A DNA stretch of 9,718 bases from Bacteroidaceae bacterium (GCA_900770665.1 CAAGKZ010000052.1:1-9718), one strand, 5' to 3'. Counted from the first letter of the stretch, positions 1 to 7,089 are shown. The notes: a model not told the origin generated them from the letters alone. Made by a program: numbers and translations.

Positions 1-1243
1 CGCTCTCCTCATCGCGCTTTGCAAGTCCCTCCTTGTATATCCCGATGCTCTCTTCCTTGTTGCCGAGCATGTATAGCGACAGTCCTTTGTAGAAATAGAG
101 TGTCAGGTTCTGAGGCAGGTACAGTAATGCGTTGTCGGTGTATTTCAATACGGCCTCTTTATCATCGTTCTCAATAGCGTACTGGAGCAGTTTTATGATT
201 GCCGATATGTTCTCTTCGTCCAATTCGACAATCTTTTCATATACGGGGATAAGTTCACCGGCGTCTGCTCCCTTGTACTCCAAATATTGGGCGTAGGATT
301 CATGCAGTTCCAGTCTGTCAAATGGCAACTGCAGCAGTTCCCGGTAGAAAGACCTGATATATGCGCTGTCTGTGTCTTCTTTATATAGCACATAATTGAC
401 AAGGTATTTCATCCTCGCCTCGGTTTCAACCTTTTCGTTTTTAATCAAGGCTTCAAGGGTTCTGCAAAGGGCTTCATCGTTCTCGGTGTTTGCATAGAGC
501 TCGGCAAGTGATGCCAATGCCGGAACTTCGTCGGGTGATGTCACAAGTATGCCTTTGTATGTATCCTCGGCAAGTGTGTACTCTCCCATTATGGCGTATG
601 CGTCGCCCAACAGTGTGGTATAACGTGTGTCGCCCGGGTTTTCTGCAATTTCCTGTTTGATGATGGCAACCAGCTCTTTGTGCCTGTTCATGAGCATATA
701 AAGCTGGAGTTTCTTGGCTGTCAGTTCGCTTGACTTGCCTTCGAGGCTTTCAATCTTCTCGAGCGTCTCCAGGGCTTTCACGTAGTTGTCGTCGTTGTAA
801 TAAAGCACATACAGCGACCTGTAGATTTCATTTTTTGAGTGCGCCGTGCCTACAATCCTTTCATATACGGCTATGGCAGCTTTCCAGTTCCCGGTTCTTG
901 CGTACTGGTTTACCAATGCATCATTGTAGTCTTCGTTGTCAGGGTCTTCACGGACAATGTTTTCGAGCATTGCGCCTGCAATGCTGTCCTTGCCCAGAAT
1001 ACTGTAGTATGGTGCCAGAAAGTATTGTATGGCTGACGAGGTGGAGTCGAGTGAACGACAATGCTCAAGCAGTTCAAATGCTTCGTCATATCTCTCCTGC
1101 TCCATGAGCGATGTGGATTCCAAATGGAAATAGTCAACGGCACGCTTGTGCGCGTCAATCTCTTTTCCGTTGTTCTGGGCCGATAGAGTCATCGGCAACA
1201 GCAACAGAAACAGGCATATTATATACCGGCACAACTGTCTCAT
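1..1243 (-). CDS. Exported tetratricopeptide-repeat protein (C-terminus cut by window edge)
   Basis: This reading frame is open from an ATG at 1243 to the left edge, giving 414 residues without a stop. An in-frame TAA lies five codons upstream of the ATG, which fixes the start region. Residues 1-22 form a signal peptide: short basic start, hydrophobic stretch LFLLLLPM, then LSAQ with likely cleavage before the Gln. The rest is helical with TPR-like pairs, clearest around residues 104-135, 206-238 and 381-412, where a G-Y/N-x8-A/S pattern with aromatic and small residues is seen. It should lie in the periplasm and act as a protein-protein scaffold; no catalytic motif is visible. It begins 24 bases after dut and is probably cotranscribed with dut and the glycine-lipid genes. 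The partner is unknown, and further domains could lie outside the window. Confidence 0.88.
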   Translation of the reverse strand, partial: MRQLCRYIICLFLLLLPMTLSAQNNGKEIDAHKRAVDYFHLESTSLMEQERYDEAFELLEHCRSLDSTSSAIQYFLAPYYSILGKDSIAGAMLENIVREDPDNEDYNDALVNQYARTGNWKAAIAVYERIVGTAHSKNEIYRSLYVLYYNDDNYVKALETLEKIESLEGKSSELTAKKLQLYMLMNRHKELVAIIKQEIAENPGDTRYTTLLGDAYAIMGEYTLAEDTYKGILVTSPDEVPALASLAELYANTENDEALCRTLEALIKNEKVETEARMKYLVNYVLYKEDTDSAYIRSFYRELLQLPFDRLELHESYAQYLEYKGADAGELIPVYEKIVELDEENISAIIKLLQYAIENDDKEAVLKYTDNALLYLPQNLTLYFYKGLSLYMLGNKEESIGIYKEGLAKRDEES

Positions 1244-1267
1244 GCAGAATTCCCGTTAGAATGGTTG

Positions 1268-1699
1268 TCAAACACCTGTGTGCCCGAACCCTCCTGCTCC
1301 GCGGTCGGTATCACCCAGCACTTCACACTCACACCATTCCACCTGCTCGTGGCGTGCAATGACCATCTGCGCTATGCGCTCGCCGTCTGTTATTGTAAAC
1401 GGTTCGTTTGAGAGGTTGACTAGTATTACACACACCTCGCCACGGTAGTCGGCATCGATTGTGCCCGGTGAGTTGAGTACTGTTATGCCTTTCTTGATGG
1501 CAAGGCCGCTGCGTGGGCGCACCTGCGCCTCGTATCCTGCCGGCAATGCCATGAATAAACCTGTTGGAACAAGAGTTCTCTCCAAAGGCTGCAGCACTAT
1601 TGGTGCATCAAGGTTTGCCCTCAGGTCCATTCCTGCCGACAATGCTGTTGCATATGATGGCAATTGGTGTTTGGATTTATTTATTATCTCTACTTTCAT
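1268..1699 (-). CDS. dut: Deoxyuridine 5'-triphosphate nucleotidohydrolase (dUTPase)
   Basis: Hydrolyses dUTP to dUMP and pyrophosphate in the cytosol, keeping uracil out of DNA and supplying dUMP for thymidylate synthesis. The 143 residues match the usual length of the homotrimeric enzyme, and all five family motifs are present in order: AGMDLRA (22-28), PRSGLA (62-67), GTIDADYRGEV (79-89, with the catalytic Asp region and Tyr), GERIAQMVI (106-114), and the C-terminal glycine-rich RGAGGFGHTG (133-142) that closes over the substrate. The ATG at 1699 gives the expected N-terminus MKVEIIN. It lies 46 bases after glsB and 24 bases before the TPR gene, so it is likely the third gene of a glsA-glsB-dut-TPR transcript. 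Nothing in the protein looks damaged. Confidence 0.97.
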   Translation of the reverse strand: MKVEIINKSKHQLPSYATALSAGMDLRANLDAPIVLQPLERTLVPTGLFMALPAGYEAQVRPRSGLAIKKGITVLNSPGTIDADYRGEVCVILVNLSNEPFTITDGERIAQMVIARHEQVEWCECEVLGDTDRGAGGFGHTGV

Positions 1700-1745
1700 A
1701 TTTATATAAATGGTTAAAAGGTGGAATTGTTGTATTCCGGCTCAA

Positions 1746-2756
1746 TTAGTTCTCCTCTGTTCCATCCTTCCCTGTTTCATAGAATACCTTATTGGCTCCC
1801 GATGTGAGTTTTATTGCTTCGGGGTGTTCGCGTACGAACGATTCTATGTAACGCATTTTTGTGCTGTCCTGCATCTCGTCGACAGTGATGAGGAGGCCTG
1901 TCTCCTCGACATTGCCGAAGTCGTAGTTCACGGCTGTACCGAATATCTTCATCGTGGGTGACAGACCCATGTATGCATTGACCATTGGCGGTATTGCCAG
2001 ACCGAACTTGCGTACCTCCTGCTTCAGGATTCTGTAGTCTTCCTTGAATGTGCTTTCGGTGAATATCTGTGCCAGCTCGCTTTCGTCGGTCTCAAGCTGC
2101 AATGGGTTTACAGGAGTCACAAGGCCTTCCTTGTCGGCAAAGTGCTTCTTCAGGAAGTAGAGAATCATGTCACGTGCCTTGGTCAGGTACGACGGGTACA
2201 TTGTCACTTTTCCATAGAAGTACTTGACATCGGGGAGTACGACTGTGAGTGCTCCCAAACCATCCCAAAGGTTGTCGAGTGCAAAGAGACTCTTTGAGCC
2301 CATGCGTGTCGACTGGTATTCAAGCGAAACGAATGCGCGGCCAAGCTCTACTGTGTATGGCAGGACTTCCTTAAGGAATTTCTCAGAGAAACGGAACATG
2401 CCATGTGCTGTTGCTATTATGGGTTCGCCATTCTCATCGTAGCGTACGTCCCTGCCGCTGATGTAGCGATAGCCGCCGATGATGTCGTTATTCTCCGGGT
2501 TCCACACAACAAGCTGCTTGTATGGCACTTCCATTGTGTCGAACTCGTCTATGTCGAGTTCCTTTCCTGTGCCACCACCTGCTGCACGGAATGCTATCTC
2601 GCGCAGACGGCCAATCTCGCGCATCACATTGGGTGCGTCGAATGCTGTGACTATGTATATCTCATTATCGCTTCTGTTTGTAAAACGCAGTAGCTTGTCC
2701 TCGGTAAGTTCTGCCTTAAGCAGTTCCTTGGGTACCGGTGCAATAATGTCTTTCAT
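1746..2756 (-). CDS. glsB: Glycine N-acyltransferase GlsB (OlsB-like), glycine-lipid synthesis
   Basis: Known relatives in Bacteroides thetaiotaomicron (GlsB) and the commendamide synthase of gut Bacteroides transfer a 3-hydroxyacyl chain to the amino group of glycine, giving the mono-acylated glycine lipid; the fold is GNAT-like, related to rhizobial OlsB. Visible features of the 336-residue form are VMREIGRLREIAFR (44-57), an acidic stretch DIDEFDT (68-74), YKQLVVWNP (79-87), IIGGYRYISG (92-101) and VELGRAFVSLEYQ (136-148), which match the OlsB-type core, plus a C-terminal extension of about 150 residues. I chose the ATG at 2756 over one at 2813: the longer form adds 19 residues unlike the family and would overlap glsA by 40 bases, whereas 2756 leaves a 17-base gap. 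It is placed directly after glsA and surely cotranscribed with it. Confidence 0.88.
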   Translation of the reverse strand: MKDIIAPVPKELLKAELTEDKLLRFTNRSDNEIYIVTAFDAPNVMREIGRLREIAFRAAGGGTGKELDIDEFDTMEVPYKQLVVWNPENNDIIGGYRYISGRDVRYDENGEPIIATAHGMFRFSEKFLKEVLPYTVELGRAFVSLEYQSTRMGSKSLFALDNLWDGLGALTVVLPDVKYFYGKVTMYPSYLTKARDMILYFLKKHFADKEGLVTPVNPLQLETDESELAQIFTESTFKEDYRILKQEVRKFGLAIPPMVNAYMGLSPTMKIFGTAVNYDFGNVEETGLLITVDEMQDSTKMRYIESFVREHPEAIKLTSGANKVFYETGKDGTEEN

Positions 2757-2773
2757 ATTGTATCTGTAAGTGT

Positions 2774-3589
2774 TTATAGTGCGTAGACAATGTCCTGGAC
2801 GTGCTGTGCCCATTCGGTAGCGCTCTTTGACTTGTCGAATGTCTGCCAGGGGATAGGCTTGCCAATGGTTACCTTAAATGTCTTGTTCTTGTTCTTGAAC
2901 ATTTCGTCGCTCAGATAGAGCATTGCTATGTTGAATTTCAGTCCTAGCATCTTGTTGATGTTGGCAAGGCGGTAGAAGAACTTTGAGTTCTCGCCCTCAA
3001 AGTGGATGGGCACAATGTCGCGCTGCGACTGTATGCTCTTTGTTATGAAGGTTTTTTTCCATGGCAAATCCTTTATCACGCCCTTTTTCTTGCGTGAACA
3101 GAGACCGGCCGGGAACATTACGATGTGGTTCTCGCTCTGGAATGCTGCATTTACCTGCTGCGGGAGGTCGCGTGCCTGCTTGCCTGTCTTGTTGATGGGA
3201 ATCCAGAACGATGATATCTGTGGAAAATTCATCAGCAGGTCATTGGCGAGGAACCTGATTTTACCGTCATAGACAGGGCCGAGTATGTGTGCCAGTCCAA
3301 GTCCGTCCTGTGCACCAAGCGGGTGGTTGCTGACGAAAGTGTAACGGCGGTCGTCGTGTGGCAGGTTTTCAAGGCCGTGTATCTCGAATGAGTTCTTGAA
3401 GTAGTCCATGAAGGCGCTGATGAATTCAAGCCCCTCCTTGTGACCGAATGTGCGTAAAGCCTCGTTCACCTCATCCTGATGGATAATTTTCTTCAGGTAT
3501 GAAACCATGAAACGGGGTACATACCGTGCCTTTTTCCCGGCTTTTGCCTTAAGGATAGACTCTACGTCTATTTGGATTATGTCGCTCAT
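2774..3589 (-). CDS. glsA: O-acyltransferase GlsA (PlsC-like), glycine-lipid synthesis
   Basis: A 271-residue member of the lysophospholipid acyltransferase (PlsC) family. In Bacteroidetes, GlsA adds the second acyl chain to the 3-hydroxyl of the N-acyl glycine made by GlsB, at the inner membrane. Block I is SNHPLGAQDG, with His89 and Asp95 as the likely catalytic pair; block III is MFPAGLCSRK (158-167), and block IV is IVPIHFEGENS (192-202). The His-Asp spacing here is five residues, not the four of classical HX4D enzymes, and FPEG reads FPAG. Adjacency to glsB is the main reason for naming it glsA rather than a general plsC. No strong membrane segment is seen, so it may be peripheral. Candidate promoters sit in the 263-base gap upstream. 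An alternative role in phospholipid acylation cannot be excluded from sequence. Confidence 0.85.
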   Translation of the reverse strand: MSDIIQIDVESILKAKAGKKARYVPRFMVSYLKKIIHQDEVNEALRTFGHKEGLEFISAFMDYFKNSFEIHGLENLPHDDRRYTFVSNHPLGAQDGLGLAHILGPVYDGKIRFLANDLLMNFPQISSFWIPINKTGKQARDLPQQVNAAFQSENHIVMFPAGLCSRKKKGVIKDLPWKKTFITKSIQSQRDIVPIHFEGENSKFFYRLANINKMLGLKFNIAMLYLSDEMFKNKNKTFKVTIGKPIPWQTFDKSKSATEWAQHVQDIVYAL

Positions 3590-3621
3590 AATAATTCAAT
3601 CCATTTATGGTTATAATACCG

Positions 3622-3655
3622 CAAATATAGCAACAAACGAGCGAGAAACATCAAG
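3622..3655 (-). promoter_or_regulatory. Candidate promoter P1 for glsA-glsB-dut-TPR
   Basis: On the minus strand, TATATTTG (3622-3629) fits the Bacteroidetes -7 consensus TAnnTTTG, and CTTG (3652-3655) is a one-mismatch -33 element with a 22-base spacer, slightly long. Transcription would begin near 3615, leaving a leader of about 25 bases before the glsA ATG at 3589. The -7 match and position are good; the -33 is weak. Confidence 0.5.
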
Positions 3656-3697
3656 TTTTAAGATAGATGTTTTTTACAGCGAGTGCAGGCTATGTTC

Positions 3698-3709
3698 GCA
3701 GTTTACTGC
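3698..3709. promoter_or_regulatory. Short inverted repeat at the predicted P2 start site
   Basis: GCAGTTTACTGC has 5-base arms GCAGT/ACTGC around TT and touches the TATATTTG of candidate promoter P2, covering its predicted start site. A dimeric repressor could bind here. At this length chance occurrence is quite possible. Confidence 0.25.
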
Positions 3710-3740
3710 AAATATACTAAATAATATTAGAAATTGTTTA
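3709..3740 (-). promoter_or_regulatory. Candidate distal promoter P2 upstream of glsA
   Basis: A second TATATTTG lies on the minus strand at 3709-3716, followed upstream by TTTA (3737-3740) at a 22-base spacer, the same geometry as P1. The start would be near 3702, giving a leader of about 110 bases. The -33 element overlaps the large inverted repeat at 3734-3781. Support is the -7 match only, in AT-rich DNA. Confidence 0.35.
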
Positions 3741-3781
3741 AAATTCTTTCTAAAATGAGTTTGATGAAAGATTTTAAACAA
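3734..3781 (-). terminator. Long AT-rich inverted repeat after the flippase gene; possible terminator
   Basis: The left arm at 3734-3750 (TTGTTTAAAATTCTTTC) and right arm at 3766-3781 (GAAAGATTTTAAACAA) are complementary over 16 pairs, with a single unpaired T in the left arm and a 15-base loop. On the minus strand it lies about 70 bases past the flippase stop and is followed by a T/A-rich stretch, as expected of a weak intrinsic terminator for ruvB-flippase. The stem has few G-C pairs, so it could instead be a protein-binding operator for the glsA promoters. Confidence 0.5.
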
Positions 3782-3852
3782 CTTCTTGATTCTTGCTTTT
3801 TGTTACAAAAATGCGGTTAAAATGGATAATGTGATTTTCCCCCTTTGTGTGA

Positions 3853-5337
3853 TTACCCGGCGTGCTTTGTGCGGGATTGTCCAATCTCCTTCTTGACGGT
3901 CTTGAAAGTGAACAGCAGGAATATTGCCAGCAGCCCCGTGTTGTAGAGCATCTTGATTGTGCTGTTTTCTGCCGGTAAGGCTGTTGATACTCCGTACAAT
4001 ACGGCAAACAACAATGTGAAACGGAGGATTGTCTTCAGGTCATAATTTATTGCATTCCTCTTTTGTCCTACAATATATGAGATTGTCATTGCTGCAAAGT
4101 AACCGGTGAATGAGGCCCATGCGCAGGCCATATAACCGTATCTTGGAACAAAGATTATATTGACGGCGAAAAGAAGGGCGCAACCGATGAATGAAAATAT
4201 GGCACCCCAGTAGGTCTCGTCGTTCAGTTTGTACCAGAACGAGAGGTTGAAATATATGCCCATGAAAATCTCGGCTGCCATGACAATGGGTACAACCTTC
4301 AGTCCCTCCCAGTAACCGGGAGCAATGATGTTCTTTATTATGTCCATGTAGAAGACTACTACAAGGAATGCCAGCATTGCCATGATAATGAAATATTTCA
4401 TCGCTTTGGCATAAAGCTCCTTGCTGTCCTTTTGCTTGCTGTTGCTGAATACGAACGGTTCATAGGCATAGCGGAATGCCTGCATGAGCATTGCCATGAT
4501 GGCTGCAATCTTCACTGCCGCGCCGTAGACACTCAGTTCCTGTATGCCTCTCTCGCCCGGGACAAGCCAGGTGTATATTATCTTGTCGGCGTTCAGGTTC
4601 AGTATTCCAGCAATGCCCAGAATGAGCAGCGGCCATGAGTATCTGAGCATCTCCTTCAGCATCTTGCCGTCGGCAGTAAAACGGAACATCTTCAGTTCAG
4701 GGAGGAAGAAGAAGGTTATTGTTGCCGTGCATACCAGATTTATGAAAAATACATAGAAGGCCTGGTTGTCGGGGAAGTATATGCTGCCGAACAGGTCGGG
4801 ATTCTTTGAATAAAGATGTGGCAGCGCAACAAACACAAACAGGTTCAGTGCAATGTTCGTAAAGATATTCAGCAGTTTCAGGGACGCAAATTTTATCGGA
4901 CGCTTCTGGAACCTGAGCAAACCGAACGGAATGGCTTGCAAGGCGTCCAGCGCTACCACGACGGCCATCATACCAATGAATTCCGGGTGCAGTTCATATC
5001 CGAGAGTCCTTGCTATGGAGGGCAGGAAACAGAATACGGCAATAAGGAAAATGCCACACAAGGCACCGATGACCTGCAAGGACATTGAGAATACCTTGGA
5101 TACATTGGCGTTCTCTTTGCTTGCAAACCTGAAGAAGGTGGTCTCGAATCCAAATGTCAGTACTACCAGCAGGACTGCTGTCCAAGCATAGACGTTTGTC
5201 ACAACGCCGTAGTCTCCACTCTCCACACTCATCTTTGCTGTGTAGAGCGGCACGAGAAGGTAGTTCAGAAAACGTCCTACTATGCTGCTAAGGCCATAAA
5301 TGGCAGTCTCCTTCAGTAGTGATTGCAGTTTGCCCAT
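3853..5337 (-). CDS. Polysaccharide/oligosaccharide flippase (Wzx/MATE-like, MOP superfamily)
   Basis: A 494-residue, almost wholly hydrophobic protein with about 14 predicted membrane spans, the usual size and topology of MOP-superfamily lipid-linked sugar exporters. The N-terminus (KETAIYGLSSIVGRFLNYLL at 9-28, then PLYT) with a following GDYGVV loop (41-46) is characteristic of the polysaccharide-synthesis (Polysacc_synt) family. It would move an undecaprenyl-linked oligosaccharide from the inner to the outer face of the cytoplasmic membrane. The gene starts 15 bases after ruvB and probably shares its transcript. No glycosyltransferase or polymerase gene is nearby, so this is an orphan flippase, more likely serving a core envelope glycan than a variable capsule. 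The exact substrate cannot be told from sequence; a lipid II or other lipid carrier is possible. The ATG at 5337 fits the family N-terminus. Confidence 0.87.
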   Translation of the reverse strand: MGKLQSLLKETAIYGLSSIVGRFLNYLLVPLYTAKMSVESGDYGVVTNVYAWTAVLLVVLTFGFETTFFRFASKENANVSKVFSMSLQVIGALCGIFLIAVFCFLPSIARTLGYELHPEFIGMMAVVVALDALQAIPFGLLRFQKRPIKFASLKLLNIFTNIALNLFVFVALPHLYSKNPDLFGSIYFPDNQAFYVFFINLVCTATITFFFLPELKMFRFTADGKMLKEMLRYSWPLLILGIAGILNLNADKIIYTWLVPGERGIQELSVYGAAVKIAAIMAMLMQAFRYAYEPFVFSNSKQKDSKELYAKAMKYFIIMAMLAFLVVVFYMDIIKNIIAPGYWEGLKVVPIVMAAEIFMGIYFNLSFWYKLNDETYWGAIFSFIGCALLFAVNIIFVPRYGYMACAWASFTGYFAAMTISYIVGQKRNAINYDLKTILRFTLLFAVLYGVSTALPAENSTIKMLYNTGLLAIFLLFTFKTVKKEIGQSRTKHAG

Positions 5338-5352
5338 CCTTTATGTCTTTTT

Positions 5353-6372
5353 TTAAAAAAGTGTTCCCTGTTCGTTGGTATTGAAGCGGCTCTTGCCAAG
5401 GTGCTTGTACGCAAGGTCTGTCACCTCGCGTCCACGCGGTGTGCGTTTAATGAATCCCTCTTTTATCAGGTATGGTTCATAAACCTCTTCAATTGTGCCG
5501 CTGTCTTCGCTCAGCGCGGTGGCAATTGTGCCGATACCTACCGGGCCGCCCTTGAACTTGTCAATGATGGTACAGAGAATCTTGTTGTCAATCTCATCAA
5601 GACCATATTTGTCAATGTTGAGTGCCTCAAGCGCCATCTTTGCAATGCTGTTTGTTATATGTCCATCGCCCATTACCTGTGCAAAGTCGCGTACACGGCG
5701 CAGCAATGCATTGGCAATACGTGGCGTTCCGCGGCTTCGGCGTGCAATTTCGTATGTGGCATCCTCGTCGAATGTGACTCCCAGAATCTGCGCCGAACGG
5801 CTGATGATGCCGGCCAAAGTCTTGCTGTCATAGTACTCAAGGTGCATGTTGATGCCGAAGCGTGCACGCAATGGGGCAGTGAGCAGTCCGCTTCGCGTGG
5901 TGGCGCCAATGAGTGTGAACGGGCTCAGGTCTATCTGGATTGAACGTGCCGACGGCCCTTTATCGATAAGGATGTCTATACGATAATCCTCCATTGCCGA
6001 ATAGAGGTACTCCTCGACAATTGGTGATAGACGGTGTATCTCATCAATAAAAAGAACATCGTTCGGTTCCAATGAAGTGAGTATGCCGGCAAGGTCGCCG
6101 GGCTTGTCGAGTACAGGTCCCGATGTTACCTTGAATCCCACGCCCAGCTCATTTGCAATTATGTTGCTCAGGGTTGTCTTGCCAAGTCCCGGAGGGCCAT
6201 GAAGCAGCACGTGGTCGAGTGACTCGCCGCGCATCTTTGCGGCCTGGACAAATATCTTGAGGTTGCTCACAATCTTCTCCTGGCCGTTGAAGTCGGGGAA
6301 TGACAGTGGTCTCAATGCATTTTCGAATTCCTTGTCGCTGTTCTTGCCGCGAATGTTGAAGTCTACGCTCAT
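5353..6372 (-). CDS. ruvB: Holliday junction branch migration helicase subunit RuvB
   Basis: RuvB is the hexameric AAA+ motor that, with RuvA, drives branch migration of Holliday junctions in recombinational repair. The 339 residues match the family length. Walker A GPPGLGKTT (59-67), Walker B with DEIH (110-113), sensor 1 GATTRSG (156-162), the arginine-finger region LRARFG (168-173) and sensor 2 RGTPRIAN (214-221) are all present, followed by the winged-helix domain with its DNA-contacting TPRGREVT (311-318). The ATG at 6372 gives the usual start before the conserved LRPLSFPDFNGQ (20-31). ruvA and ruvC are not in the window. It leads a two-gene unit with the flippase 15 bases downstream, and a candidate promoter lies 38-68 bases upstream. 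Confidence 0.98.
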   Translation of the reverse strand: MSVDFNIRGKNSDKEFENALRPLSFPDFNGQEKIVSNLKIFVQAAKMRGESLDHVLLHGPPGLGKTTLSNIIANELGVGFKVTSGPVLDKPGDLAGILTSLEPNDVLFIDEIHRLSPIVEEYLYSAMEDYRIDILIDKGPSARSIQIDLSPFTLIGATTRSGLLTAPLRARFGINMHLEYYDSKTLAGIISRSAQILGVTFDEDATYEIARRSRGTPRIANALLRRVRDFAQVMGDGHITNSIAKMALEALNIDKYGLDEIDNKILCTIIDKFKGGPVGIGTIATALSEDSGTIEEVYEPYLIKEGFIKRTPRGREVTDLAYKHLGKSRFNTNEQGTLF

Positions 6373-6409
6373 ATATTTTGTTGTAGTTTCCGTAAAAGTA
6401 TTCTTTATG

Positions 6410-6440
6410 CAAAAATAGTGTATACAAAGGTTATTTGAAA
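6410..6440 (-). promoter_or_regulatory. Candidate promoter for ruvB-flippase
   Basis: On the minus strand TATTTTTG (6410-6417) matches TAnnTTTG, and TTTC (6437-6440) is a one-mismatch -33 element at a 19-base spacer. Transcription would start near 6403, about 30 bases before the ruvB ATG. Confidence 0.5.
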
Positions 6441-6595
6441 ATTAAATATCCTTTTTATATGCCCCATTTTATCAAAACGGTAATGATTATCATCAGGACA
6501 ATCAACAATATGCCTCTTTTTTGTCCTTTTGTAAAATGTAAAAAGTTTTTCACGTTATTTTTGTATAAAAGTGCCGATAATAAAAAATGTTACAC

Positions 6596-6603
6596 TAATT
6601 TTG
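6596..6603 (+). promoter_or_regulatory. Candidate -7 element for the VanZ-like gene
   Basis: TAATTTTG fits TAnnTTTG 42 bases ahead of the ATG at 6646. No TTTG lies at the right distance upstream. Another TATTTTTG at 6556-6563 has TTTG at 6528-6531 but with a 24-base spacer. The 6373-6645 gap is otherwise AT-rich non-coding DNA in which I see no RNA gene. Confidence 0.33.
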
Positions 6604-6645
6604 TCGGCAAAGTTATAAATAAAGTTGTTACTTTATTGGTTTTTT

Positions 6646-7089
6646 ATGATAAAGTCTGTTATTAGGTTTCTTGGAGTAGTGTTAAAACGTTATATACTGA
6701 CTCTCCTGACGCTGATATTGATATTGTGTCTCACATTCTACAAACCTACAGGTATCAAACGCACTGATACTATTGTTGAAATAGACAAGGTGGTACATTT
6801 TGTAATGTACTTTACACTATGTGCTGTGTTCTGGTACGAGAATTTCAAGGTGACCCTGAAGCCAAGAATGTTTATGATGACAATATTTGCTGTGATTGTG
6901 CCTATGATTTTCAGTGGCGTGATGGAGTATCTGCAGTATAAACTGACATCGTACCGCACCGGGGATTTGGCCGATTTTTATTTTAACACTGCAGGTGTCC
7001 TTTTTGCCGCGCTGTTCAGTCTGTTTGTGACGAGGCCGCTGATGAAGAGGCGTGGGCGACGGTGCAATAGCGAAGAGGTGGCTCAATAG
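6646..7089 (+). CDS. VanZ-like family membrane protein
   Basis: A 147-residue protein with about four membrane spans (roughly 13-33, 50-64, 73-95, 112-131). The VanZ-like signature is clear: DKVVHFVMYFTL (47-58), then EYLQ (94-97), then the R-x2-D-x2-D-x3-N-x2-G pattern in YRTGDLADFYFNTAG (103-117). The tail is basic and cytoplasmic. Members occur widely; VanZ itself gives modest teicoplanin resistance, but most chromosomal relatives have no known function, so resistance should not be inferred. An upstream TTG at 6625 would add seven residues; I prefer the ATG at 6646. It is the only complete plus-strand gene here, divergent from ruvB, and its stop overlaps that of the convergent lipoprotein gene by seven bases. 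Confidence 0.85.
   Translation: MIKSVIRFLGVVLKRYILTLLTLILILCLTFYKPTGIKRTDTIVEIDKVVHFVMYFTLCAVFWYENFKVTLKPRMFMMTIFAVIVPMIFSGVMEYLQYKLTSYRTGDLADFYFNTAGVLFAALFSLFVTRPLMKRRGRRCNSEEVAQ

Noticed and set aside
730..1362. Several plus-strand and minus-strand open frames of 65-125 codons across the TPR gene and dut
   Set aside because: All lie in other frames over well-supported minus-strand genes and show no motif or start context of their own.
2757..2813. Longer N-terminus for glsB
   Set aside because: The extra 19 residues do not resemble the family and would place the start inside glsA; the ATG at 2756 gives a normal gene gap.
3795..3814. Palindrome GCTTTTTGTTACAAAAATGC as terminator of the flippase gene
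   Set aside because: The stem would have a one-base loop, is nearly all A-T and has a mismatch near the end, so it is unlikely to form in RNA. The repeat at 3734-3781 is the better candidate.
5323..5943. Open frame of 206 codons on the plus strand, antisense to ruvB
   Set aside because: Its composition is that of a shadow frame (many Cys and Ala, no motif), and ruvB on the other strand is intact.
6435..6665. Open frame of 76 codons in the ruvB/VanZ gap
   Set aside because: It begins with TTG, is built from AT-rich codons (Lys, Phe, Ile, Asn), overlaps promoter-like elements and runs into the VanZ-like gene in another frame. It is more likely non-coding.
6646..7089. Glycopeptide resistance by the VanZ-like protein
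   Set aside because: No van genes are present, and chromosomal VanZ-like proteins are common without any resistance role.
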